Source: Dryococelus australis
Lineage: Eukaryota; Arthropoda; Insecta; Phasmatodea; Phasmatidae
Length of the DNA: 64,000 nt
Assembly (NCBI GenBank): GCA_029891345.1
Contig: CM056993.1
Coordinates: forward strand, 106,321,300-106,385,299
Direction of reading: 5' to 3'
Shown here: positions 10,389-22,528 of the stretch, piece by piece
How the letters are laid out: every line of letters starts with the position of its first letter
How positions within the stretch are numbered: the first letter of the stretch is position 1
Notes under the pieces: model-generated
The model's input: only the letters and a program-made list of their open reading frames with translations
What the model was told of the DNA's origin: nothing
Databases searched by the model: none
Program-made: the position numbers and the translations under genes

Positions 10389-12270
10389 TACAATCATTTA
10401 TTTCACACTCAGTATTAACTCATGTCCACTCTGTCTATTGTCATCATTCCAACGTCTGTCACTCACGCATCCAACAAAATAATCCCGACCGTCAGTCTTT
10501 CTCACTCTCCACTGTACCAACGCTGGTCACTTTCGTCGCCATTGGTCGCTTCGCCGTCTTCGCACACCTGGTCTCCAAACTCTTAGAGCCGCCATGACAG
10601 ATTCATATTACACGACAGCAGTTCGCGTACTAACATTTGGCACCGTCGGTGGGAGCGCAGTGTGTGGTTTGTAGTAAATATGAACCCCATTTGTAGAACT
10701 GCTACCAGTTAGTAACTTGCGTAGGCCTATTAATAAACTAGCTAGCACATCTTAATATTGCTATATTACTGTTCGCCTTGAACATAAAGTGATTGCTTAC
10801 TAGTATAGTTCTATTCGTTTTCTTGAAAATGAATTCGTCACTAGAGTAAGACTGTGTTATTTTTCATTTTGACGAAAATTACTGACCGGTTGCAAAAAAT
10901 GGTTTTTTACTTTACGTACCGGGATATTATTATAAACATATAAAAATTTAATGAAAAAAAAATTGGGTTCGCCGGAGTTTCGAATTCACACCTAAGAGTT
11001 GCATATTGTCCGTAAGCGCCACGACTATACCATTGTATTACCAGTTCACACATTGTTTCAAGCATTCATATACAGTAGATATTTTCAATTATTATTTTTT
11101 TTTCATACAGTAAGTAATGTTTGAAGTATTTAGAACGGTTTTAAAAAGTAATTCAAAGTTATCACCACCAATATTATTCGCTGTTATGGTATTTTAAATC
11201 TATCTGAAAAGGTTTCATCCTCACGGATGTATAATGAAGATGGAGGCGTCCTTTTCGGTTTCTTCATCAACTCGTTTCAAGTAGTATCCACGGGGATCGC
11301 CCTACACTCTGAAACTGGGATGTGATTGGCCAGGTACGAAACCTGGTATGGGACCTGCCACGAAAAATAGGACGTGTCCAGTTATCAAACCTGGTACGAA
11401 ATCTAGTCGCACAATGCGGGAAACGCCATGGCGGGTGCCACACTAGCCCGTATAACGGCCGCTGTGGAGGACTTTGCACAAGCTTTTACGGAAACTGGTA
11501 TCGTGTAATATCGCCTTTAGACTGTTGGCTCGGAAGCCCGTCGCTGGCCTGACGCAGAGTGTTCCCCGCACCTCGAGTCTCGCTGAGAAAGAGGCGGGGG
11601 GATGACCAGAACATTCTTGAAACTACAACCCGCAGACATTCAATGCCCCCTCTATGACAAGGTGGCACGGGTCCCGATAAACTTATCTCGACAGCGGCGC
11701 GCCTTCGTAAATCTCCGCGCACTCTTCGGGTTTTCGCTCAGCCCTTGACGTACTGCTTCGCTCGTTCGCGCGGGACATGGCAAAGAAGCGATGCGGAGCT
11801 TTTTAAAGCTGGATCCCAATTAGAAAAATATGCTTTCCTCGCGTGCTCAGATTGCCACTTTTCGGAGAAACGGAAAACTTTAGAAGAATTTCGGCATTCA
11901 GCCCAGGGGGTCGAAGCTGTATAGGGGTTTCGGGGACCACTTAGTTATAGAGTAGAATGACTTCGCCAACTGTTGAAAAATGAAAATAATAATGGCCATT
12001 AATAAAGAAAGCTGTATATTTTATAAATAACATAATTTTATTTTTAAATTTACTTAAGTCACAAGTAAATTCATTTTAATTATTCTTATCATTAGTCATA
12101 AAATATATAATTTTGATGCAGACATGCACTGTGAGCTCCTGGGTGTTGAATTGTTTTGTTTCTGTTGTTATAATCGTTGCTGGAGGAGGAGTTGTTGATG
12201 TTTTCAAACAATTGCAGGAATTGAGCTTTATTAAAGCTCAAATGCTGATTGTCTAAGAATAAATTGTATA
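10389..12270. other. Unassigned sequence
   Basis: No recognisable gene. A local duplication of CAGGTACGAAACCTGGTA-like words occurs at 11,328-11,405, followed by a GC-richer block at 11,540-11,800. Open frames there are on both strands and short. Confidence 0.35.
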
Positions 12271-12505
12271 GGCTGTTCACGGTAAAGTGAGCACTTTTTA
12301 ATGCCCTTCCAAAAGGCATTAACCCCTAATAAATATATTTTATTGCAGTCTCAGACATTAACTTTCGCGAGTGATGAAATATTTGCACTGTGTTTATTAG
12401 TCATATTGCAATGTTTACATTAAAAAGTGGCGGAAAAGTAGAAATTAATTGAAAGGAAAAATTTTGCAGGGCCTTAAAAAGTGCTCATTTTACCGTGAAT
12501 AGCCT
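12271..12505. mobile_element. MITE family A, short subfamily, copy 1
   Basis: Begins GGCTGTTCACGGTAAAGTG and ends TTTTACCGTGAATAGCC. At 235 bp it has a different core from the long A copies, with an internal TTATTGCAGTCTCAGACATT shared with the copy at 57,702-57,935. Confidence 0.8.
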
Positions 12506-12780
12506 CTACAAGAGTTGTTGATATCAGCGACAATGCCTTTTTAAAAGAAAAAATGTGTATAATTAGTATTTTAATAAACAATTGTGAAGTTAACAGAGTA
12601 GCGAACTTATGTATTCTCTGACATTAATTGAGAAACACATATTCAGTTCCATGTTACCGTTTGTAAATACAGCATTAAATTATAACATTTTTAAAATTGT
12701 TATTAGCAGCAACTAAAACGTCTGTCTGAGAACTGAAATAATAATGTTTAAGAGTTGTAATATTGGCACCAAATTCTATA

Positions 12781-13196
12781 AGCGGTTTACGGTAAAATGA
12801 GCACTTTTGGAAGCCCTACTTAAGATCTACTTGTATGCGTGTTGTGTATTTTTCCGCCTTATGTAAAATTAACATTGCCATGGGCCTCATCACTTTATCC
12901 ATGCTTCGGTCAAGTGAAACTGTGAAATTATTAGAAAAGTAATTTTTATATAAAACTGGTTATTTTACACTTCCGTGCATTGAAAAATCAGAATGCGAAA
13001 GGAATAAATTAAGACATCAAAAATGATTACCTAACACTTTATATTCGACTTTAAGATGTAGGACTATTTTCCATCCATCATCGCAGACTTTACTGGGCGC
13101 ATGTCAGTCGGTGCGTCCGTTAAAATATGTGCAAGCAGAGGCAGTGACTTTTTTCTAAGGTTGATTTATATAGTGCTCATTTTATCGTGAACAGCC
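12781..13196 (-). mobile_element. MITE family A, long subfamily (inverted)
   Basis: Reverse orientation relative to the copies at 21,081 and 46,521. It contains AAGCCCTACTTAAGATCTAC, the CCGCCTTATGTAAAATTAAC word and a terminal TTATCGTGAACAGCC. Confidence 0.75.
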
Positions 13197-13609
13197 TTTA
13201 CCTAATAGTCCAAACGTAGAGGAAAATAATGGCCCACCTAAATAACAATGGGCTTCATCTCTTTATCTTACTCGCTTTGTGATTCAGCCGAAACAGCGCT
13301 TCAACTTGTTAGATAATCACTGCCTTCGGTGAGTACAACATCACTTACGACGATGTATAGTCTGAGCTGGGCAATAAATTTAGAAATGCGGCCAAGGTGA
13401 GAAGTCAGTAAGTAACAAGCAGTGCCATACCGAGTTTCGTAGTCCATTTACAGAAGATCGCGATTTAACGAATGAATGGAAGAATTGTAAAGATGAAAAC
13501 ACGCACAGTTGATCTCCGTATCGCACACTTCGCGAAGTTTTGCAGCAGGCGTGTTTCACTGCAATGAATAATACCGGCATAAATAAGTTGAAATCACGCG
13601 GATGACTTA
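13197..13609. other. Unassigned sequence
   Basis: Unique-looking spacer between two DNA transposons. The minus-strand frame at 13,380-13,622 is short and unrecognised. Confidence 0.3.
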
Positions 13610-14296
13610 TGGCCAGTTGCACCCATAGACTTGTTTACTAGAAATAATCATTTCAATTGTTAAATCGTTTGAAAATGGATTCGGTAGTTGTTTACTGTTG
13701 TAAAATGTTAATTGAGACATGTCACAAAGGTTGAAGTTCAAATGCATTTATTTAATTAAAGATGTATTAATGTTTTGTAAAGAGAGAACGAAATCCATGC
13801 TTACCTCTTTGAACAAACACAACGTAAAACTGGAAAAGCCTTTCAGAATATCGTAAAGTGTACTAATTTTCCGCATACGCTATAACATCGAATTTTTTTT
13901 GATCGCGAAAGAACATCAACAAATGTCGTTTGAAATTTACGCCAACAGATAGGACTAACTACAATTATTTTCTTGGTAAATCAAAACAACATTATATTCA
14001 CTTTGAATATTATTCAGTAAAATTCGCACAACAATAATTCACTTAAAACAGATAAAATATTGCTACCTTCTTCAATAACATTGGCATTAAAAATAACGAA
14101 AAACGTGCGTGCAAAATTTGTCTCAAACTTAATCTCGACCTCTCACTTTGGAACCAAGATCGACTAATCGGGGATCCAGATTCGTGCAATTTCGTTGGTG
14201 CAACACTTTTACAATGGAACCAAGGTCAAACTGAATCCTGGTTTGGAACTAGGATCATTCGATCACGAATCGGGGTACATGTTGGTGCAACCGGGC
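13610..14296. mobile_element. MITE family J (GGTTGCACC-type ends)
   Basis: Left end GGCCAGTTGCACC and right end GGTGCAACCGGGC are inverted, with TTA just outside each (13,607-13,609 and 14,297-14,299, allowing one extra T at the left). Near the right end further words of the same type (GGTGCAACACTTTTACA) give a subterminal repeat. No coding sequence. The TTA duplication is compatible with a PIF/Harbinger-type origin. Confidence 0.6.
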
Positions 14297-14299
14297 TTA

Positions 14300-15339
14300 A
14301 GAGTAGTATAAATCTATGAAGGTGGGGCACATAACCAATAGCTTTCTGAAAAACGTCACTTCAAGTTGGTACACGATTAAGTGTAGCAGAACGTAAATCA
14401 TCTGCAATACTTGTCTCAAACCCTCAATATTCCTAATTAAAACGGCAACCTCAATTTTACCACGAAATAATTTGACGTCAAAGACAGATTTGCAGTGGTT
14501 CCATATCTTTCTTTTCACATTTAAATATTATAAAACCAGTTAATGCATCACCTTAAATATGTTCTATAATATCAGAAATTAACTAACTGATCAGCCTAAT
14601 TTTCAGTAAGGTTTATCGTCCGTTGGAATATGTTTAAAGCATAACTCATTCGTCTCTTTCCACTTTTTTTCCACGGAGAATCCGCTTGTGCAGTTTTTTC
14701 TAATAACACTTAGTTATTAACTGTATATTTCGGGTGTAAGTAAGTTGATTTAGGCTTTCTCGTGTACATCGTTGTTTTTCTTATTGAAAAAAAAAATCAG
14801 AAAAGTTGTCAACGCTCGTCTAATAACATTTTTTGTGAATGCAATAAGAGGTGACACTTTGTATTTGTGTAAAAAGAAAAACAGAATAAGATTTATTACT
14901 TTGCAGATCATATTAAAGTCAAATCTTACCAATATACGAAATACTTGATAATCAAAGTATACCAGATGTGATTCACCGACTGTAAGTCACCATTCCGAAC
15001 GTGCTTTAACATTGACACATTTCTTTTTCACGTATATTTTATTTATCAAGCTCTTAATGTCAGAGAAATGTCGGTGGATTGATAAAGCGGATGAAAAATA
15101 CTCGGATAAACCCTTGCCCATTGTTTACCTCAAATCAAATCGGAATCGTTTCGAAAGGACGAAAACATTTTCTGCAGTTGCTGAAATCGTATATGTCACC
15201 AGTGGCGTATCGTCATAAGGCAGTAAGCCTCGTGTTCGAAAGGGGGGGGAATGAACAACTTATGCATTTTAAGGTGCAATCAGTGTGTTAAGGCGTATGC
15301 ATGGCTACATGAGTTGTTCCCGAGGTGAACAACTGTTTC
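14300..15339. other. Unassigned AT-rich sequence
   Basis: No recognisable gene, TIR or tRNA-like structure. Several short frames are present; none resembles a known family. Confidence 0.3.
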
Positions 15340-15875
15340 TATACTTTACCTACACCTGGTGATTTATACATTCACTTTGATCAATGTGTAAATTGTTCCT
15401 GTCCATTCGTCAATTTATTTTAATGTGTTGCTGCATTCAATTTTCATCATATGTAAGTGCTTAATGTAGATCTGTTTATTTATTTTAATGAGCTGAAATT
15501 CAACATGTTATTTTCCACACAGGTACATTATAGGATATGCACATTTGTATTTATGATTGGTAATGCAGATTATGAAACAAATTTTGTGTTATCGTAGATC
15601 AATATTATTGTGCGATTTAATTTCTTTAAACATTGCCTTGTCTCTAGTCCTGCTCAATATATGTACTACATAACTGAAACCACTGATTATTTTTAGGTTT
15701 AATACTATTTGATTTATCATATTTCTATTTCGACTCTTGTTAATGTAAATTTTTTTTGTTCTTTATGTTAAAGTATGTGTACACTATGTTATACCTGGTT
15801 AGGTGCAAGAGAAAGTATTGAAGCCTTAACTTCGCCGGTATAAAAAAAAGTCGAAATAAATAAATAAATAATACA
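15340..15875 (+). mobile_element. 3' end of a non-LTR retrotransposon
   Basis: Shares a long stretch with 59,153-59,443: TATACTTTACCTACACC, CTTTGATCAATGTGTAAATT, TATACCTGGTTAGGTG and TTGAAGCCTTAACTTCGCC. Both copies end in GTCGAAATAAATAAATAAA. The short-period A-rich tail, variable 5' boundary and absence of TIRs mark a 5'-truncated LINE. The clade cannot be given because no protein part is left. Confidence 0.65.
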
Positions 15876-15884
15876 TTTACTGTT

Positions 15885-16235
15885 ACTTCACACTTTTCCG
15901 AAGCCCTGCTAAAGTTCCACTTCCAGGATATTCCCCCGCCCTATACAAACTAAGCTTAAATATTTTGCATGGAAACTGTTTCTTCCCAGGCGCTAACCAC
16001 ACACAGGTTTGCTCACTGTTCGTGTTCATATTTATTACAAATGAAATGTAAGAGTTTATAAGAATAAACTACAGGTAAAACTTCAATCTAACGGAAAATA
16101 TGATACTTTAATGTTAACAGCGGTATTAAACGCTCGTGATACATGACATTTTCAGGAAATAACTAAATACGTCCTACAATGGGCGATTTTTGGAAATTTT
16201 GATACAAAAAGTGTGAAGAAACCGCGAATAGACTC
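15885..16235 (+). repeat. Dispersed repeat R, copy 3
   Basis: Same landmarks as the copy at 4735-5145: CCGAAGCCCTGCTAAAGTTC, the GCGCTAACCACACACAGG word, and GCGAATAGACT at the end. It follows a LINE tail directly. Confidence 0.6.
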
Positions 16236-16484
16236 CTTCATGTCCTCTCTCCACCCGAAACGCCCGCATCAGACTACGTTTGAGTTTGTTGCGCAGACAC
16301 CAGCGTGCGGGATGATGAAGACTGCGGGGAGATTAAGACGAACCTTACCATCTTTCTTCTGGTCTCAAAGCAAGAGAGCTTGTGGCGGCACTTTGCATAC
16401 ATCTGCTGTCGGGGATGAGATCATAGCTCCCGGTTTCGTGATAACGTGATGTCAGAACAATTCTTTCCAATATCATCGTTTACA

Positions 16485-17018
16485 GGCTGTTCACGGTAAA
16501 GTGAGCACTCTTGAAACCCTAGTTACCTTTTCCACTCAGCCATTTTTTGTCCTTCAACCACCTTTTTAAATAAATATTGCCTTGTAAGTAATAAACACAT
16601 TATGTATATTCCACCGCACTCGGAGGTTAAAGCCTAAGGCTAAAATAAAATATACTTTTTGATAGATATCTGCAAAATTCGCGTTTTTATTTGGGGACAT
16701 GTTAATCTTGAAACACATGTACCTTTGCAATACGTTTGTCATTGGACCATACATTAAGTGATACACCCTGGGTGACTCTGCACCAAAAGAGGAACACTTT
16801 TCAATTGTCTCTCCCAAACACGTGTAGTTCTGTCAGAGAGGAAGTGTTTTCACATCTATGCAGCAGCCAATGCAGAAACGACACCGGCTGTAGTGCATAC
16901 AGTGCTGTGAATTCCAGCCTAATGCCAAATAATAATGCGAATTTCGCATGTCCCTACTTATTGACCATTTCTCCAAATGAGAAGACTTTCAAAAGCGCTC
17001 ATTTTAACGTGAATAGCC
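16485..17018 (+). mobile_element. MITE family A split by MITE family C
   Basis: Starts GGCTGTTCACGGTAAAGTG and ends TTTTAACGTGAATAGCC. The left 185 bp matches the copy at 3338-3745 (CAACCACCTTTT, CCGCACTCGGAGG). The middle is replaced by a second MITE, which therefore inserted later. Confidence 0.75.
16672..16956. mobile_element. MITE family C, nested copy
   Basis: Bounded by GCAAAATTCGCG...TTATTTGGGGACATG and the inverse AATAATGCGAATTTCGCATG. About 285 bp and non-coding, with an internal GCAGCAGCCAATGCAGAAAC shared with 26,346-26,625. Confidence 0.75.
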
Positions 17019-18560
17019 TATAACTGTAAACAACCCACATGCCGGCACGTTGTTGCAGCCGTATGTCAAAATGCTTACTCTCTGTGGCCCTTTTACCTTA
17101 AAATTTCACATTTTCTCTCCCCGAGAAAATTTGGTATTCCCGGTTTACAAGTTTGTGCAAGGACACGCGCAATTGGTTCCCAAATCGAAATCTTGCGCTA
17201 CGTCAGTGGACGTTGTACCAGTGACAGCTGTAGATGTTGTCACGGTGTTGCCAACACACACAGGACGAGGTCTTTGTCTCAACTGCTTCCTGAATATAGG
17301 TGTTTTAAGGTGGAAAACAGCTAAGAGCCCCCAATGATGTAAAAAAGGGATTTGGGTTGGTTCCAGTGAAAATGTTTGGAAATATTCGTTGCCTTGTGTG
17401 TATATTATGATTTCAAATCATTTACAATATTTTCCCCCCAAGATCACAAAGAACATACTTTAAATAAAAATATACATTTCCCACATTACACTTGGTATAA
17501 AAGTTAGTATAAAAAATAATTCTGTTTAAAACTTCCCCCAAAATTTAAATTTTTACAAAATTACATCTCTTTCCAGCTATATGCAGGTTTATAAAGCTAT
17601 AAAAATATACTTAACTAAAATGGCAGCAAAAGGCCTCCCCCTCTTAAAAATATTGACGGAACAGCAGTTCCTGCCCAAGTGAAAACCCTGTGCTGTCTCC
17701 CCGAACCTGGGCGAGACACCTGCATTTATATTTTATTTTGAAATCATCTAGAACATTACAAAATGATCTTCACTCCGTCGACATCCAGAAGTCCTGGAAG
17801 GGCACCCTGGTGGTACATGACCGGCTGGCAGGCGTCACGTGGCCAAGGTGATGTACGAGGGAGGGGAAGGCAGTCATAGGCTTCGTGGGCGGCAGTGGCC
17901 CCGCGGCGCCCATACTTGCAGACCAGCAAGCCCGCCCAGCAGACGTGAGGCGTGGAGCTCGTCAAACACACCCCCGTCGCTGCGAAGGTAAGCCGTCCCA
18001 AAAGGACAACATTTTCACAACTTCATATGCCACCGTCGATTTTAACTTTCGTTCGATGTGCGGGAATAGCCTCACGTCCCTCCTCCCCTGAAGAAATACC
18101 CACGAAGTCGGTGTCGCACACGCGTCCAGCTGACCAGGCCCTTACCCCAGACTCCTTTCAGCGTGGGACACGGGTCACGTTGTTAGCACTAGCCATAAAA
18201 CAGACAGGCACCAGGGCTCACTCGAAGATGTAGAACAAATCATACCTCCTTTTCAAATTTAACTTTGGGTAGGCTTGTTTAATTTTTACCATTTTTCCAA
18301 TTACATATAAAATCTCTAATACTTCACTCATTATATATACAGGTATAACTTTCAAAATATTTATGACTTAATACTTCACTCATTATATACAGGTATACAT
18401 TTTAAATATGTATGACTTTACATATTGAATATTTTTACTTGCTTACAAAACTTTAATACTCGCTCTCTTTTAAATATCGAACACACTGGAAAACTAAAAT
18501 ATCTGTATAAAAAAAAAAAAACAAAAATATTAAAATCTTAGGATGCTTAATAAAACAGTT
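17019..18560 (-). other. Unassigned; possibly the 3' portion of the gypsy element
   Basis: Lies downstream of the minus-strand pol relic. It includes a GC-rich block (17,756-18,200) and a local duplication of AATACTTCACTCATTATATA (about 18,317 and 18,370). I could not find paired LTR ends, so attribution to the retroelement is inference. The GC-rich frames on both strands are not recognised. Confidence 0.3.
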
Positions 18561-18620
18561 TTACATCCTTCAATGAAAACAGTGTGGATTTCACAAAAGG
18601 GAAGCGCGGGGTCAGCCATC

Positions 18621-19584
18621 TTATGTCGTGGGTACATGATATCTTTTACATATATGAACCTTTTCGTATGTGTTCGGAGAATGTGGATCTTCGATAAATA
18701 CTGTCATAGGCAAAAGGAACCTCACTATCTGAAACCGCCCTCTCCATTTCACCGCCAACTTAGCACTAAAATAAACAATTTTTGAACTGAGGTGGTGAGC
18801 CTCGACTAAAATTAGATCACCAGGTTTCAAAGTTACATCTTTGTGAGATAAGTTACTTTTTTGTTGCATTTTCTGGTGATACGCAATTAAATTGCGTGTC
18901 ACATCCGCCCATATTTCTTAAAGTTTTTTTATTATTCACGTTTTCCAAACAAATACCGTTGAGTGACCACACATTTATTGAAGAGTGCATCAATCTCCGC
19001 CCCAAAAACACTTCATCTGGTTCATACTTGTGTGCACTATGAGTCAAATTATTGAAAAACAAAAGGTATAATACGTCATCCCAGTGACATTGCGTATCTG
19101 ACTGAAAATGCGTAAGGTAATCTTCATGTTACGATTAACACGTTCTACTAAATTTGCCTGTGGATGGTACGGGGCAGTTTGAACCATATTTACTCCCCAT
19201 ACAAAATTCAAATATCTGAATTCTTGGTACAAAAAATAAGTAGCGTTATCTGTTACTACATATACGGGTGCGCCATAAACACTATACAACCGTTGCATCA
19301 CCACTTTACAGATTTCAACAGCCTTGATGGTGCGTAAAGGGAAGAAAAGACCAAATTTGCTGAAACTATCTATTATTACTAGGTCATAGACATAACCCGA
19401 TGTACTCCAAGGCAACGAACCCACGACGTCTAAATACACACGTTCCCAAGGATACGTGGCTACCGTACCCGCATACTGGTCTTCTGGTTTTATTTTTCGG
19501 TTTAGCTTGTTGGCACGAGTAACAACCCTTTACCCAGTTTTCAAGGTCGGTGCGAACTCCCGGCCACGTAAAAATTTCTAACAC
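18621..19584 (-). pseudogene. pol: Ty3/gypsy integrase, decayed
   Basis: Three adjoining minus-strand frames carry, in order, an H2C2-type remnant (WPGVRTDLENWVKGCYSCQQ), the catalytic core and a C-terminal module. The D,D,E triad is visible as YLDVVGSLP, VVTDNATYF and YHPQANLVERVNR. The C terminus (LKPGDLILVE... KLAVKWRGRFQIV) fits the GPY/F-type domain of gypsy integrases. Breaks lie near 19,440-19,580 and 19,050. The enzyme would insert retroelement cDNA into host DNA; this copy cannot encode it. Confidence 0.85.
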
Positions 19585-19943
19585 GCGACAGATTCGCGGT
19601 AATATTTAAACACCATCGCACTCAAATTTTCAAGTACAAAACCTCTGAATTTTCCTCGTCTCGTCCATTCACCTAGAAAACCTTTATGGATAACATTTGG
19701 CGAAGTTCCATTCTTCATTTCAGACAAAATCTCCTTACATTCCTGATCAGCATTTTGGTATTGTTTAATGTCAGTGAACACACTTGGAAATTTTTGTAAC
19801 GTATTTAATTCTGTAACTTCTGTGTCTCCGACTGCTGGCCTTGACAGCTGACTATCGACGCTCGCTACACTCTCTACAGGTGCCCCGTTCTTCACCTGCT
19901 CGTCGCCTTGCTCAAACTCTTCGGCGGAATACATGCGCGACAA
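19578..19943 (-). pseudogene. Gypsy pol spacer between RNase H and integrase
   Basis: Begins MSRMYSAEEF, the position where gypsy polyproteins usually have an ADALSR-type end of RNase H. It continues with a low-complexity linker and an N-terminal integrase segment (YQNADQECKEILSEM). In frame with its neighbours only after breaks at both ends. Confidence 0.65.
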
Positions 19944-19979
19944 CGCGTCTGCTGCCGAAGTATCGACCCCGCGAATGTG

Positions 19980-20560
19980 TTACACATTAAATTTGAAACG
20001 GGCCAATCTTACCAACCAATATGCCAACCTGCCTGCAGGCTTTTGCGATTTTGATAACCAGCTGAGCACTTGGCTGTCCGTGTACAACGTGAACGGTGCG
20101 TGATCCAAATAATCTGCAAACTTTTTCATAGCCCAAATACAACTTAAGCATTCTTTTTCAGAAATAGTAAATTTGCGTTCTGATTGAGTCCATAATTTAC
20201 TGACGTACGCTATCGGTACAAAATGACCATCTGTCTTATGATTTAAATATGCTCTTATTACTACAGAAATGGCATCGGAGTGCAAAAATAGTTCTTCGGA
20301 AAAATTCAGTAAATGCAAAACAAAAGGATTTGCTAACGTATCTTTCAATTTTTGGAAAGCATTTTCCTGGTCTTCGTTCCAATGAAACGGCGCGTTTTTT
20401 CTTATAAATTTATTTAACGGCTCTGCAAGATCGGAAAAATTCGGAATAAACTTACTATAAAATGCTACCATACCTAAAAATATTTTCACTCCTCGTACAT
20501 TTTTAGGCTACAGGATATTTACCACTGATTTCACCTTTTCCGGATCTGTTTACAGTGACT
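19980..20560 (-). pseudogene. pol: Ty3/gypsy reverse transcriptase C-terminus and RNase H
   Basis: The frame reads MKIFLGMVAFYSKFIPNFS, the connection region after the RT palm, then HWNEDQENAFQKLKDTL. RNase H follows with HSDAISVVIRAYL (first acidic site), FTISEKECLSCIWAMKKF (second) and LYTDSQVLSWL (third). Upstream, 20,490-20,560 continues the RT with a frame break. The fingers and palm, including the YxDD motif, are absent because the element is truncated at about 20,563 by a MITE fragment. Confidence 0.88.
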
Positions 20561-20562
20561 CA

Positions 20563-20841
20563 TTAAGGTCGAATAAAAGGTGTTTGATAACTATTTCTGA
20601 CAACTTAAATTATTTGTTTCGGTTTATGTTTTCTTTTTTAATGTATCGACGTGTAAAAATGAGCTGATTCGTAAAAGATTTATTTTTCTAACAAGTTCAC
20701 AGTTTCGCTTCACCGACGCATGAATAAAGTGATGAGACCCATGGCAATGTTAATTTTACATAAGGAGGAAGAATACACAACGTGCACACAAGTAGATCTT
20801 AAGCAGGGCTTTCAAAAGTGCTAATTTTATCGTGGACAGCC
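20563..20841 (+). mobile_element. MITE family A fragment truncating gypsy pol
   Basis: Starts mid-element at GTCGAATAAAAGG and runs to TTTTATCGTGGACAGCC. The junction with the reverse transcriptase is abrupt, which suggests a deletion through both elements and not a clean insertion. Confidence 0.7.
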
Positions 20842-21080
20842 TATACTCTCGTGCACTGTAAGTGTACTGTCCGATAATCATAAACATTCGATGTAACTGA
20901 CAAACACCCAGTGACAAGTTAAAAAATGTCTCCCTTACAAATCCACAGTCGCGCAGCAGTGTGTTAATTTTGGCAATAGCCGAAAAAAAATTCACATTTT
21001 CAACTTTTCCAGATATTCTCGTCTGTTTTATATTTCAGTCGTTGAATGTCCACAGTACATGATAACGTAGTTTTCTAAAA

Positions 21081-21502
21081 GGCTGTTCACGATAAAGCGA
21101 GTACTTTTGAAATCAACATTAGAAAAATGTCACTACCCTTGCATGCGCATATTTCAACGGGTGCCCTGAGTGACATGCGCTTAGTAAAGTTGGTAACGAT
21201 GGTTGGCAAGTAGTTCCGTATCTTAACGTCGAATAAAAATATGTTAGGTAGCCATTTGTGATACCATAAAATAATTCTTTCGCTTTCTGTTTTTTAAAGC
21301 TTAGGCAGTGTAAAAATAACCATATTTGTAAGTAATTTACTTTTCTAATAATGTCACAGTTTCACTTGACAGAAGTATGAATAAAGTGATGAGGTCCATG
21401 GCAATGTTAGTTTTACATAAGGCGGAAGAATATATACACAATGTACATGCAAGTAGATCTCAAGCAGGGATTTCAAAAGTGCTAAATTTACCGTGCACAG
21501 CC
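21081..21502 (+). mobile_element. MITE family A, long subfamily, complete
   Basis: Runs from GGCTGTTCACGATAAAGCG to TTTACCGTGCACAGCC. The interior has AGTAAAGTTGGTAACGATGG, GTCGAATAAAAA, the ATGAATAAAGTGATGAGG word and AGTAGATCTCAAGCAGGG, the standard order in this family. Confidence 0.8.
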
Positions 21503-22290
21503 TTTACCCCACATACTGTACACGCGCTGCGGGTAGTGCGCCTTTGAAGCTGTACGAACTTGCACGAATTTCGCCATTTCCCTATCCTCAGTACAGATTG
21601 TGCGGTTCATCTGCGTACGCATGAAGTAATACGCAGAGCTTTATGCAATATGAAATACTGCTGCTTATAGTTTCCTCGGATTTATAGTGCTAGTAGTGTG
21701 GCAAAAAAATTATTTTTGTCGTCGAGCAACAGCCCCTTGAAAACGTGAGTAAAATTTGATTGGTTTAAACTCTATTGTCTAACTTCACATAAGATTTTAG
21801 TTCAGAGTGTCATCGAGTTGGGCGTTGTGTTTATATGGACTTTGAAGGTAGATAATCTAAATTATATACAAAAAAAACGCTACTAATATTTCGCATTCCA
21901 TTTCCCGGATGGCACTTTTTGAAGTATGGCTTGAAAAGCAGAAGAAATCGAAACTGGATGCATTATTTGCTCGCGTTCTAGAAGAAATGGTAAATAGTGA
22001 ACATTCTGAAAGTTACTTCAAGTGCCTAAAAAGTAAGTTAAGAAATTTTTGTCATAAAGTTAACATTATGTGGGAAAAAGTCGGAATACCTCGAGACAGC
22101 ACTTTCAGTTCCTCTCGGCTGGAACACATTAATTTTCCGTATTTCAAGGATACTTGCCAGGCTGCCTATAGTACTGAATGAAGTCCTGGTACGGAACATG
22201 GTCGGCCAAATAAGCCTTTCGGTGACTGTGGCTCTCGGAGTAAATTGTAAAAAGTGCAACCACTACTGCAAACAACTAGTGCTTTCAAGG
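21503..22290 (+). other. Unassigned; contains a 90-codon open frame
   Basis: The plus-strand frame at 21,909-22,181 begins MALFEVWLEKQKKSKLDALF and ends YFKDTCQAAYSTE. Its charged, helix-like composition is more protein-like than most frames here, but I recognise no family and see no splice or promoter support. It could be a piece of a transposase. Confidence 0.3.
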
Positions 22291-22528
22291 TGTCACGCGC
22301 GTCATAAACACCTTTTCAGAGCACTCCAATACCGGTTCAAACCGGCCTTGTCAAAGCGATGTATCTGAAAATATACGCGTCAGATAAATTCGAAACTACT
22401 CAATGGCCCTTCACTGAACATTCCTACAGACTTTACACCAATAAAATAATAGATTCACCGCTGAAAGTCCCATAGGCAAACGCAGTGCGACGAGAACACT
22501 GCACGTCAGTTCTGAGTCTTGTGCTTAA
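22291..22528 (+). repeat. Dispersed repeat related to 4540-4740 and 5130-5190
   Basis: Shares AAATATACGC, AATAATAGATTCACCGCTG versus AATAATAGAGTCACAGCTC, and GCGACGAGAACACTGCACG versus GCGACGCGAACACTGCACG. The second and third words sit closer together than in the other copy, so one copy has an internal deletion or insertion. Confidence 0.5.
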
